Shown here: piece after piece, positions 1 to 5,454 of the stretch
Layout: every line of letters starts with the position of its first letter
Numbering within the stretch: position 1 is the first letter of the stretch
Assembly: GCA_030831135.1 (NCBI GenBank)
Contig: JAURLR010000244.1
Coordinates: 1 to 5,498, forward strand
From: Alphaproteobacteria bacterium
Lineage (GTDB): Bacteria; Pseudomonadota; Alphaproteobacteria; UBA6615
Direction of reading: 5' to 3'
Length of the DNA stretch: 5,498 bases
Made by a program: the position numbers and the translations under genes
The notes under the pieces: model-generated
What the model was told of the DNA's origin: nothing
What the model saw: only the letters and a program-made list of their open reading frames with translations
Database searches by the model: none

Positions 1-434
1 AATACATGGACCTCAAGCCGGGTACGAAGATGCAGGACGTTGGCGTCGACAAGGTGTTCATCGGCTCTTGTACCAATGGCCGTATCGAGGATCTGCGCGC
101 CGTTGCTGCCGTTGTCGAAGGCCGCAAGGTGTCAGATAGCGTCTATGCCATGGTCGTGCCGGGTTCGGGTCTTGTGAAGGAGCAGGCCGAGCAGGAAGGG
201 ATCGACAAGATCCTGACCGCAGCCGGGTTCGACTGGCGCGAGCCGGGTTGCTCCATGTGTCTGGCGATGAACGCCGACAAGCTGGAGCCGGGCGAACGTT
301 GCGCTTCGACCTCCAACCGCAATTTCGAAGGTCGTCAGGGGCGCGGTGGCCGGACCCATCTGGTCAGCCCGGCCATGGCCGCCGCCGCGGCGATCACCGG
401 CAAGCTGACCGATGTGCGCGACCTTGACGCTTGA
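1..434 (+). CDS. leuC: 3-isopropylmalate dehydratase large subunit, C-terminal part (5' end outside window)
   Basis: LeuC is the large, iron-sulfur subunit of isopropylmalate isomerase, which converts 2-isopropylmalate to 3-isopropylmalate in leucine synthesis in the cytoplasm. Only the last ~143 codons are here, roughly the final third of a family member of about 470 residues; the frame is open from position 3 and continues upstream, so the ATG at 6 is internal. The aconitase-family [4Fe-4S] ligands are all visible: Cys in FIGSCTNGR (codon 69-71) and the CxxC pair in GCSMC (codons 249-251 and 258-260). The [18 protein letters not shown] segment is the usual C-terminal substrate-site region of LeuC. 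The stop codon (432-434) overlaps the TTG start of the next gene, and leuD, encoding the partner subunit, lies just beyond that. Identification is very secure. Confidence 0.97.
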   Translation, partial: YMDLKPGTKMQDVGVDKVFIGSCTNGRIEDLRAVAAVVEGRKVSDSVYAMVVPGSGLVKEQAEQEGIDKILTAAGFDWREPGCSMCLAMNADKLEPGERCASTSNRNFEGRQGRGGRTHLVSPAMAAAAAITGKLTDVRDLDA

Positions 435-886
435 GCGAGACCGCGACCACCGATGTGCTGCCGCTCCGATTTTCGGGGCTGCTGCTGCGCGTTGTCGCGG
501 GACTGGCCGATCTCGGCGTGATCTGGCTGTTCGCGTGGCTGGTGTCGAGCGTGATGGGGATTTCGTTTCTCGCCGCCACACCCGAGCAACTGGCCGATAC
601 GACACACCTGCACACGCTCAACGCGATCGTGCTGTTTTTCGCCTGGCTCTACTGCGCCGGACTGGAATCCAGCCCGCTGCAGGCAACGCTGGGCATGGCG
701 ATCATGGGTCTTTACACCGCCGATCCCACGGGTGGCCGCGTCGGGCTGGGGCGGACCACAATCCGCTTCTGGATGCGGTTTCTCTCGATCGCGCCACTGT
801 TTTGCGGTTTTCTTCCGATCCTACTGACCCGAAATCGGCAGGCCGTCCACGACATGTTCGCCGGATGTGTTGTGCTCAAACGCTAG
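431..886 (+). CDS. RDD-family integral membrane protein between leuC and leuD
   Basis: This 151-residue protein matches the RDD family of small multi-pass membrane proteins, named for a conserved Arg and two Asp. Visible family marks are R20 and D27 in the first hydrophobic segment (about 17-46), a second segment at about 63-78, the [11 protein letters not shown] motif at 79-89, a third segment at about 113-132, and the closing [12 protein letters not shown] (134-145) with D141. The start is taken as TTG at 431 because an in-frame stop (TGA, 425-427) lies just upstream; the first downstream alternative is GTG at 455. No clear ribosome binding site precedes TTG, so translation probably depends on ribosomes ending leuC through the TTGA overlap. 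The stop is 10 nt before leuD. RDD proteins have no general assigned role (some are implicated in ion transport), and a role in leucine synthesis is not implied by the sequence. Confidence 0.88.
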   Translation: MSETATTDVLPLRFSGLLLRVVAGLADLGVIWLFAWLVSSVMGISFLAATPEQLADTTHLHTLNAIVLFFAWLYCAGLESSPLQATLGMAIMGLYTADPTGGRVGLGRTTIRFWMRFLSIAPLFCGFLPILLTRNRQAVHDMFAGCVVLKR

Positions 887-896
887 GAGTTGCGTG

Positions 897-1517
897 ATGG
901 AAAAGTTTAACAAGGTCACGGGCATTGCGGCCCCGCTGCCGATGGTCAATGTCGATACTGACAAGATCATTCCCAAGCAGTTTCTCAAGACCATTGCCCG
1001 CACGGGTCTGGGCAAGGGCCTGTTCTACGAACTGCGCACCGATGAAAGCGGCACGCCCACCGGAGATTTTGTTCTCGACCGTGAGCCCTATACGAAGGCA
1101 GAGATCCTGATTGCCGGGGACAATTTCGGCTGTGGCTCCTCGCGCGAGCATGCGCCCTGGGCGTTGCAGGATTTCGGGATCAAGGTCGTGATTGCACCGA
1201 GCTTTGCCGACATCTTCTACAACAACAGCTTCAAGAACGGCATGTTGCTGGTCAAGCTGCCGCAGGAGCAGGTCGAGAATCTGATGATCGTGGCCAGTGA
1301 TCCGGAAAACCCGGAAATCACCGTTGATCTGGAGAAGCAGGAAGTTCATGCACCCAACGGTGTGGTCTATCCGTTCGAGATTGACGCGTTCCTCAAGCAG
1401 TGCCTTCTCGAGGGGCTTGATGATATCGGTCTGACCATGCAGCGCGACGAAACCATCAGCGGTTTCGAGGGTGGCCAGCAAAGCCAGCAGCCCTGGCTGT
1501 ACCGGGACGCGTCCTAG
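897..1517 (+). CDS. leuD: 3-isopropylmalate dehydratase small subunit
   Basis: LeuD is the small swivelling subunit that joins LeuC to make isopropylmalate isomerase in the cytoplasm. The 206-residue length is typical of bacterial LeuD. Characteristic stretches are NVDTDKIIPKQFL (18-30), GLGKGLFYE (37-45), GDNFGCGSSREHAPWAL (74-90; the substrate-contacting GSSREHA loop) and SFADIFYNNSFKNGMLLVKL. The start is ATG 897: TAGGAG at 884-889, which includes the stop codon of the preceding gene, is a good ribosome binding site 7 nt upstream. An in-frame ATG at 867 would lie inside the RDD gene and add residues not seen in the family. The gene is in the same transcription unit as leuC and the RDD gene. 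The C-terminus after about residue 190 is poorly conserved, as is usual. Confidence 0.97.
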   Translation: MEKFNKVTGIAAPLPMVNVDTDKIIPKQFLKTIARTGLGKGLFYELRTDESGTPTGDFVLDREPYTKAEILIAGDNFGCGSSREHAPWALQDFGIKVVIAPSFADIFYNNSFKNGMLLVKLPQEQVENLMIVASDPENPEITVDLEKQEVHAPNGVVYPFEIDAFLKQCLLEGLDDIGLTMQRDETISGFEGGQQSQQPWLYRDAS

Positions 1518-1543
1518 AACAGGTTCCCGGTTCGCGCCGGTAT

Positions 1544-1637
1544 GTGGCATTCCCGCGAAGGCGGGAATCCATTGCCTCAGGCGTTTGCCCTGTTTGGCAT
1601 AGATGTTAATGGTCCCCCGCCTTCGCGGGGGTTGACG
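1544..1637. repeat. Inverted pair of GC-rich palindromic repeat units (BIME-like) between leuD and leuB
   Basis: Unit 1 (1544-1572) contains the hairpin ATTCCCGC-GAAG-GCGGGAAT (1549-1568, 8-bp perfect stem). Unit 2 (1609-1637) is an inverted copy with CCCCCGC-CTTC-GCGGGGG (1614-1631, 7-bp stem). After reverse-complementing unit 2, the central CCCGCGAAGGCGGG is identical in both and the ends share CCAT. The arrangement (two inverted units around ~36 nt) is that of bacterial interspersed REP-type elements; the CATTCCCGCGAAGGCGGGAATCC unit is familiar as a dispersed repeat in many proteobacteria. Neither hairpin is followed by a T run, so intrinsic termination is unlikely. A role in mRNA stability or uncoupling leuD from leuB expression is inference. 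Confidence 0.85.
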
Positions 1638-1708
1638 ATCGAATTGAAATGAAACAGGGGCCAACGCGTCTTTGCGCAGCCCGCACTTGAAATAAAGGGG
1701 AGGGGTTC

Positions 1709-2824
1709 ATGCCCGCGAACAAGAGTGTACTGGTTCTTCCGGGTGACGGGATCGGACCCGAGGTGATGGAGCAGGTCCGTCGGGTGATGGGGTGGTTCGA
1801 GCAGAAGGAAGCGGTCAGCTTTGCCGTCGATGAGGATCTGGTGGGCGGTGCCTGCTATGACGAGCACGGCGTTTCGATCACCGATGACACGATGGCCAAG
1901 GCCATGAATCTGGATGCGGTCCTGTTCGGTGCCGTGGGCGGCCCGAAATGGGATGACGTACCCCGCGAGCATCGCCCTGAAGCCGGCCTGCTGCGCCTGC
2001 GCAAGGAGCTCGATCTGTTTGCCAATCTGCGCCCGGCCATTGTCATGGACGCGATGGTGGATGCATCGACCCTGAAGCCGGAGGTGGTGCGGGGCCTCGA
2101 CATCATGATCCTGCGTGAGCTGACCTCGGGCGTCTATTTCGGCGAGCCGCGTGGTGAACAGACCATGGGGGACGGCACCAAACGGGTGATCGACACCCAG
2201 GCCTATACCGAGGACGAGATCGTCCGGGTTCTGCGCGTGGGGTTTGAACTGGCCCGCAAGCGCCGCAACAAGCTGCATTCCGCCGAGAAATCCAACGTCA
2301 TGGAAACCGGTGCCTTCTGGCGCAAGATCGCCGGTCGTGTCGCCGCCGAAGAATTTCCCGATGTGGAGTTCCACCACATTCTGGCGGACAACTGCGCCAT
2401 GCAGCTGATCCGCAACCCGCATCAGTTTGACGTGATCGTCACCGACAATCTGTTCGGCGATATCCTGTCCGATGAAGCCGCCATGATGACGGGTTCGCTG
2501 GGCATGCTGCCTTCGGCCAGTCTGGGTGCCGAGGACCCGGTGACGGGCGCGCGCCGCGCCATGTACGAGCCGGTCCATGGCTCTGCGCCCGATATTTCGG
2601 GCCAGGGCAAGGCCAATCCGCTCGCCATGCTGCTGAGCTTTGCCATGATGCTGCGCTATTCCTTCGATCTGGCGAATGAAGCCAAGATGGTCGAGCAGGC
2701 CGCGCAGAACGTCCTCAACGAGGGCTATCGCACCGGCGACATCATGCAGCCCGGCTGTACCGAAGTGTCGACCGAGGAAATGGGCACCAAGCTGCTCAAG
2801 GAACTCGACAACCTGGCATCGTGA
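1709..2824 (+). CDS. leuB: 3-isopropylmalate dehydrogenase
   Basis: LeuB oxidatively decarboxylates 3-isopropylmalate with NAD+ to 2-oxoisocaproate, the last leucine-specific step before transamination; it acts as a cytoplasmic homodimer. The 371-residue length and full domain order fit the family. Visible functional residues include the N-terminal [10 protein letters not shown] (10-19), Y143 in [14 protein letters not shown], the catalytic lysine K194 in SAEKSNV, the Mg-binding aspartates D227 (LADNCAM), D251 and D255 ([12 protein letters not shown]), and [15 protein letters not shown] (290-304), where D295 marks NAD rather than NADP specificity. KSNVM replaces the commoner KANVL next to the lysine, a conservative change. 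The start ATG 1709 is preceded by GGGGAGGGG (1697-1705). The 191 nt upstream hold the repeat pair, and I see no convincing separate promoter, so read-through from leuD is assumed. Confidence 0.98.
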   Translation: MPANKSVLVLPGDGIGPEVMEQVRRVMGWFEQKEAVSFAVDEDLVGGACYDEHGVSITDDTMAKAMNLDAVLFGAVGGPKWDDVPREHRPEAGLLRLRKELDLFANLRPAIVMDAMVDASTLKPEVVRGLDIMILRELTSGVYFGEPRGEQTMGDGTKRVIDTQAYTEDEIVRVLRVGFELARKRRNKLHSAEKSNVMETGAFWRKIAGRVAAEEFPDVEFHHILADNCAMQLIRNPHQFDVIVTDNLFGDILSDEAAMMTGSLGMLPSASLGAEDPVTGARRAMYEPVHGSAPDISGQGKANPLAMLLSFAMMLRYSFDLANEAKMVEQAAQNVLNEGYRTGDIMQPGCTEVSTEEMGTKLLKELDNLAS

Positions 2825-2835
2825 TTTGACGAGGT

Positions 2836-2861
2836 CCCCGGACGCGGTTTAGCGTTCGGGG
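2836..2861 (+). terminator. Terminator-like hairpin after leuB
   Basis: CCCCGGACGC (2836-2845) pairs with GCGTTCGGGG (2852-2861) around a 6-nt loop GGTTTA, giving a 10-bp GC-rich stem with one G-U pair, 11 nt after the leuB stop. Only TT follows, then CACGG, so it lacks a proper T tract. It may be a weak or Rho-assisted terminator or a 3'-end stabiliser for leuB mRNA. It sits just upstream of the next gene's ribosome binding site. Confidence 0.5.
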
Positions 2862-2870
2862 TTCACGGTA

Positions 2871-2874
2871 AGGA
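2871..2874 (+). promoter_or_regulatory. Ribosome binding site deciding the start of the first small exported protein
   Basis: AGGA lies 6 nt before GTG at 2881 but touches the ATG at 2875. The spacing therefore favours GTG 2881 as the real start. Confidence 0.5.
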
Positions 2875-2880
2875 ATGATT

Positions 2881-3168
2881 GTGCGCAGATCGGCTGCAAT
2901 TCTGGTGTTTTCGGGGATGGCTTTCCTGGCCCTGCCTGCCGCTGCCCAACAGGTCGTCGAAACCTCGACCGGGAAGACATTCAGCGGTGATACCTGCGCG
3001 GTGAGTGAGGCCATGCTCACCGAAATCCGGAACGGGGACGCCGCCGACAAGGCGGAAACCCGGGCCCGCCTGAACGCGCTTCTCGATGCAGCGCTGGCCA
3101 GCCCGAAGACACGCAACGGAGCCTCGTCTCCGGTTACTGTTGTTCCAGGGCCCTCGCCGCAAAGCTAG
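2881..3168 (+). CDS. Small exported protein, single cysteine, unknown function (copy A)
   Basis: I do not recognise a named family. From GTG 2881 the product is 95 residues (97 from ATG 2875). It opens with a clear Sec signal peptide: RR at 2-3, a hydrophobic core (about 5-18) and PAAA before QQ, with likely cleavage after residue 22. The mature part has one cysteine (C39), a charged segment rich in Ala, Glu, Arg and Asp that is probably helical (about 43-73), and a Pro/Ser-rich tail ending GPSPQS. A single cysteine in an exported protein could allow an intermolecular disulfide, but this is inference. The gene follows leuB by 56 nt across a terminator-like hairpin. The next + strand gene encodes a product of very similar layout and spacing, which supports both being real. 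Confidence 0.7.
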   Translation: MRRSAAILVFSGMAFLALPAAAQQVVETSTGKTFSGDTCAVSEAMLTEIRNGDAADKAETRARLNALLDAALASPKTRNGASSPVTVVPGPSPQS

Positions 3169-3218
3169 GCCTGTATCTGGTGATTGTGCCACCGGCGCGG
3201 ACATGCATACTATCTAAT

Positions 3219-3488
3219 ATGAAACGAGGTTTGACATTTCTGGTGATCTGGCTGGTTGTGCTGCCGGTGTTGGGGTTCGACCACGCGGGGGCAGGAAGCT
3301 CTGACGTCAAGCAGGGCTGTTTCTTCGAGGCCGACTTCCTCGCCAAGCGCATCGCGGGAGACACCAGAGAAGCCCGTGCCGCCGAGGCACGTCGCTGGTA
3401 CGTCCGGCGGCTGGTGCGCGAAACCCTTGCCGCACATCGGCAGGCCGCAGTGATGACGCCGCTGCCGCAAACCTTCCCGGGAAGCTGA
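3219..3488 (+). CDS. Small exported protein, single cysteine, unknown function (copy B)
   Basis: Not a recognised family. From ATG 3219 the product is 89 residues: MKRG, a hydrophobic core (5-20), and likely signal peptidase cleavage near AGA at 23-25. The mature part has one cysteine (C34), then EADFLAKRIAGD and an Arg/Ala-rich helix (about 49-73), and a Pro-containing tail ending FPGS. C34 does not sit in a lipobox. A GTG at 3180 in the same frame would add 13 residues ahead of the MKRG signal-peptide start and is less likely. No ribosome binding site is visible before 3219. A weak promoter-like pair (TTGTGC 3184-3189, CATACT 3206-3211, 16-nt spacer) would start transcription at about the ATG, giving a leaderless mRNA; this is speculative. 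The stop is 3 nt from the convergent lipoprotein gene's stop. Confidence 0.68.
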   Translation: MKRGLTFLVIWLVVLPVLGFDHAGAGSSDVKQGCFFEADFLAKRIAGDTREARAAEARRWYVRRLVRETLAAHRQAAVMTPLPQTFPGS

Positions 3489-3491
3489 GTC

Positions 3492-3899
3492 CTAACGGCA
3501 GTCTGTGCCGGACCGGCTGTTTCCGATCCCGCGCATATAGCGTTCGTCAAAACCTTCGGGCCACGTGATGTGGATTCGATCCGGTGCCAGAAAAATGACC
3601 CGCGCGGCTTTGGCCGGGTTGCGTGATTCGGTTCGTGCCGCATCCCCGTACCAGACCAACGCATCCGTGTTGCCGATCTGGTACTGCGCGGGTTTGGCGA
3701 CCCGTGTTTCCATCCGGTTGCCGCGCACGAAAACACAACCCTCCCGGAACCCGACAAGGCTGCCATGGGCGCGCGGTGTGGTCGGCAGGTCCACGACCCA
3801 GTCGCCCAGCAGCGGGTTTCCGGGGGTGGTGCTGACGCAAGCGGCCAGCAAAATGCACAGGCCAGCGCTGACCAGCACGGCCTTGACTACATGCCCCAT
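3492..3899 (-). CDS. Small putative outer-membrane lipoprotein, unknown function
   Basis: The 135-residue product begins with a lipoprotein signal: K6, a hydrophobic core, and the lipobox LAAC with C21 as the expected lipidation site. Residue +2 is Val rather than Asp, so outer-membrane sorting is likely. The mature start reads STTPGNPLLGDWVVDLP; the LLGDW motif early after the lipid anchor resembles the opening strand of small beta-sheet lipoproteins, and the rest (FREGCVFVRGN, AQYQIGNTDALVWYGD, RVIFLAPDRIHITWP) looks strand-rich. C55 and C134 could form a disulfide. No named family was recognised. The start is ATG 3899 because AGGA (complement of 3908-3911) lies 8 nt upstream and the signal peptide begins there; a longer frame from 3950 would overlap the preceding gene. 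Its start lies 4 nt after that gene's stop, so the two are probably cotranscribed. Confidence 0.82.
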   Translation of the reverse strand: MGHVVKAVLVSAGLCILLAACVSTTPGNPLLGDWVVDLPTTPRAHGSLVGFREGCVFVRGNRMETRVAKPAQYQIGNTDALVWYGDAARTESRNPAKAARVIFLAPDRIHITWPEGFDERYMRGIGNSRSGTDCR

Positions 3900-3903
3900 T
3901 GTG

Positions 3904-4263
3904 TCAGTCCTGATCCGGGGCGGGCGATGATGGTGCGGTGACCCCGGCACCCCGGAGTTCGGGCGCCAGACGACCGGTCAGCCAGAGATGGAACATCCGG
4001 AAGTCACTGAGCAGTGACCAGACCGGATGGGTAAAGGTCACAGGCTTGTTGTGCTCGACAAATCCATGGGCGAACCATGCCGGGCCGTATCCGGCGACCG
4101 GCGCGATCAGGATCAGCCACCATGGCCCGGTCACGATCCCGAATCCCAGACACAGCAGGGCGGCTGCCGTGCCGGCGAAATGAAGGGCGCGGGTGCGCGG
4201 ATTGGCGTGCTCGCGCAAATAATGCGGCCAGAATTCGGCATAGCTGGAAAAACGTTCGGTCAT
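3904..4263 (-). CDS. Mpo1-like (DUF962) small membrane protein
   Basis: The 119-residue product matches the bacterial Mpo1-like/DUF962 family: FWPHYLREHANPRTRALHF (11-29), a hydrophobic hairpin (about 28-66), GYGPAWFAHGFVEHNKP (58-74), and the C-terminal PVWSLLSDFRMFHLWLTGRL (80-99). The yeast member Mpo1 is an Fe(II)-dependent dioxygenase that acts on 2-hydroxy fatty acids in alpha-oxidation; family histidines seen here include H19, H28, H66 and H71, candidates for metal binding. The bacterial function is not established, so a fatty-acid alpha-oxidation role is inference. The start is ATG 4263, since the protein begins MTERFSSYAEFWPHYLREH as expected; a longer open frame up to 4572 runs antisense to the methyltransferase gene and has no family character. 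It is the first gene of a two-gene minus-strand unit. Confidence 0.9.
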   Translation of the reverse strand: MTERFSSYAEFWPHYLREHANPRTRALHFAGTAAALLCLGFGIVTGPWWLILIAPVAGYGPAWFAHGFVEHNKPVTFTHPVWSLLSDFRMFHLWLTGRLAPELRGAGVTAPSSPAPDQD

Positions 4264-4310
4264 GGCCCGAATTCTGGCACAAATACCCCGGTCATTGTGA
4301 GGAGAAGAAC
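4264..4310. promoter_or_regulatory. Short divergent intergenic region, expected to hold two opposing promoters
   Basis: Only 47 nt separate the starts of the Mpo1-like gene (minus) and the methyltransferase gene (plus). Promoters for both directions must lie here or inside the opposite gene's 5' end. I see no confident -35/-10 pair on either strand. The tight spacing suggests shared or mutually interfering initiation. Confidence 0.35.
4299..4304 (+). promoter_or_regulatory. Ribosome binding site fixing the GTG start of the methyltransferase
   Basis: GAGGAG lies 6 nt before GTG 4311. It settles the start within a long open frame that runs back to 4077 through the antisense of the Mpo1-like gene. 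Confidence 0.75.
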
Positions 4311-5114
4311 GTGCCCGATATCTATGTGAACCCGGAGGCGATTTCGGCGGCCCAGCTCGACGACATGAAGCTGAGCCTGGAGCGACGCGCGGCCACACGG
4401 CAGCAAAGCGCGGCGCTGACATCCTATCTGGGGGATGTGCAATTCCCCGATGGTGCCCGGGTGCTCGATATCGGGTGTGGCACCGGCCCGCAATCCCGGA
4501 CCCTTGCCGCCTGGCCGGGCGTGGGAGAGGTCGTCGGGGTCGATCAGCTCGAGCCATTCCTTGCGCGTGCACGTGAGCTTGCCGCCGATCTTCCCAACCT
4601 CACCTTTCAGCAGGCCGATGCGCGCAATCTGCCGTTTGCCGATGCGAGTTTTGACGTTGTCGTGCTGCACACGCTGCTCACCCATGTCCCGGGGCCTGAA
4701 GAGGTTCTCGCGGAAGTGAACCGGGTGTTGCGGCCCGGCGGGCGTGTCGCGATCTATGACGGCGACTTCACCACCATGAGCGTGTCCACCTCGGACGCGG
4801 ACCCGCTGCAAGGCTGTATCGATGCCTTTGTGGAGGGGAATGTCCACGACAAGTGGCTGGTCCGCCGCTTGCCATCCGTCCTCGTTGCAGCCGGTTTTAC
4901 ACCCGAGGCCGCCCGCAGCCACGGGCATCTGGAAACCGCCTCGCCCGTGCTGACACGGGGCTGGACCGAACGCGGTGCGCTCTATCTGACCCAATGGGGC
5001 CGGATTGACCAGGCGATGGCAGATGCGCTGGTGGCCGAATGCCGCCGCCGCGCCGAGACCGATACATTCTACGGTTTCATGAACTATGTGAGCATCCTCG
5101 CCACGAAGGTGTAG
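4311..5114 (+). CDS. Class I SAM-dependent methyltransferase, substrate unknown
   Basis: The 267-residue product is a cytoplasmic class I methyltransferase of the Methyltransf_11/UbiE-like type. The Rossmann motifs appear in order: VLDIGCGTG (51-59, SAM-binding loop), VVGVD with acidic D78 at the end of strand 2, QQADARNLPF with D103 (adenine side), SFDVVVLHTLLTHV (113-126), and LRPGGRVAIYDGD (140-152). The N-terminal ~45 residues form a helical cap, and the C-terminal ~115 residues (including LTRGWTERGALYLTQWG and FYGFMNYVSILATKV) probably shape the substrate pocket. I cannot assign a substrate; small-molecule or quinone-type acceptors are common in this group. GTG 4311 is chosen because GAGGAG lies 6 nt upstream. 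It is transcribed away from the Mpo1-like gene. No T-rich terminator follows. Confidence 0.93.
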   Translation: MPDIYVNPEAISAAQLDDMKLSLERRAATRQQSAALTSYLGDVQFPDGARVLDIGCGTGPQSRTLAAWPGVGEVVGVDQLEPFLARARELAADLPNLTFQQADARNLPFADASFDVVVLHTLLTHVPGPEEVLAEVNRVLRPGGRVAIYDGDFTTMSVSTSDADPLQGCIDAFVEGNVHDKWLVRRLPSVLVAAGFTPEAARSHGHLETASPVLTRGWTERGALYLTQWGRIDQAMADALVAECRRRAETDTFYGFMNYVSILATKV

Positions 5115-5167
5115 CCCCATACAGGCATTCCCGAGCCAGTCAGCGCCGGGCAGGACGGAAAACAAGT

Positions 5168-5249
5168 ACTGTCATTGCGAACCGAAGGTGAAGCAATCCA
5201 GTACGGCTATGCTGGATTGCTTCGTTGCTGCGCGCCTCGCAATGACAGT
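5168..5249. repeat. 82-nt imperfect palindromic dispersed repeat (GTCATTGCGA...TCGCAATGAC type)
   Basis: The outer arms ACTGTCATTGCGA (5168-5180) and TCGCAATGACAGT (5237-5249) are a perfect 13-bp inverted repeat. The inner arms GAAGCAATCCAG (5190-5201) and CTGGATTGCTTC (5212-5223) are a perfect 12-bp inverted repeat around a 10-nt loop. The parts between the arms (5181-5189 and 5224-5236) do not match and form an internal loop. The combination of GTCATTGCGA and GAAGCAATCCAG is a well-known dispersed repeat theme in bacterial genomes. It sits 54 nt after the methyltransferase stop and could also act as a 3'-end structure for that mRNA. No transposase or target-site duplication is visible. Confidence 0.88.
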
Positions 5250-5285
5250 CGAGGCGGACGCCGCTGCGTGTGGTTCGGCCCTTTC

Positions 5286-5312
5286 GCCCTTCGTCAGGCT
5301 CAGGGTGAGGGC
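5286..5312. repeat. Short palindromic dispersed repeat (CCCTTCGTCAGGCTCAGGG type)
   Basis: The core CCCTTCGTCAGGCTCAGGG, followed by TGAGGGC, resembles the CCCTTCGACAGGCTCAGGG repeat widespread in alphaproteobacteria, especially sphingomonads. Its ends GCCCT (5286-5290) and AGGGC (5308-5312) pair. It is a different family from the 82-nt repeat that ends 36 nt upstream. Identification rests on recalled resemblance. Confidence 0.65.
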
Positions 5313-5441
5313 TCCGTCCGGGTCGGGTCGGGCGCGTAAAGGCGATGTTTGGCGGTGTCTGGTCCAATGCCAAAACTTGCAAAACCGGCGTTTGGGGCTT
5401 AAGTCACCGCCTGCATCCGGTGCATGGCGCGCTGGGCAAAC

Positions 5442-5446
5442 AAGGA
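5442..5446 (+). promoter_or_regulatory. Ribosome binding site of asd
   Basis: AAGGA lies 8 nt before ATG 5455. The last A is also the first base of ATTGGACC (5446-5453), which is complementary to GGTCCAAT at 5361-5368, so initiation could be affected by leader folding. Confidence 0.65.
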
Positions 5447-5454
5447 TTGGACCC

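Larger units (their letters stand above)
5115..5454. other. Gene-free interval before asd, mostly repeats and leader
   Basis: These 340 nt hold no convincing gene. They contain an 82-nt palindromic repeat (5168-5249), a short second repeat (5286-5312), a run of G triplets (5303-5332), and the asd leader (about 5340-5454). Positions 5115-5167 show nothing I can name. Confidence 0.75.

Noticed and set aside
412..897. 161-codon + strand open frame across the RDD gene
   Set aside because: It lies out of frame with the RDD gene, its translation is Arg/His-rich without family character, and the overlapping frame has clear RDD motifs.
1632..1660. TTGACG after the second repeat hairpin, considered as a -35 element for leuB
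   Set aside because: No -10-like hexamer occurs at 16-18 nt spacing, and TTGACG overlaps the repeat unit itself.
876..2578. Long minus-strand open frames (876-1664 and 1577-2578) antisense to leuD and leuB
   Set aside because: They are complements of well-conserved enzymes in a GC-rich genome. The part over 1544-1637 gives the WIPAFAGM peptide typical of translated repeats, not a gene.
3473..3484. Perfect palindrome CTTCCCGGGAAG at the end of copy B, considered as a bidirectional terminator
   Set aside because: It has no loop bases and no T tracts on either side, and it lies within coding sequence.
4275..4280. TGGCAC resembling the -24 element of a sigma-54 promoter
   Set aside because: The bases at the -12 position are CCCC rather than TTGC, so the second element is missing.
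4260..5165. 301-codon minus-strand open frame opposite the methyltransferase
   Set aside because: The + strand frame has all class I methyltransferase motifs and a good ribosome binding site; the antisense translation shows no recognisable domain.
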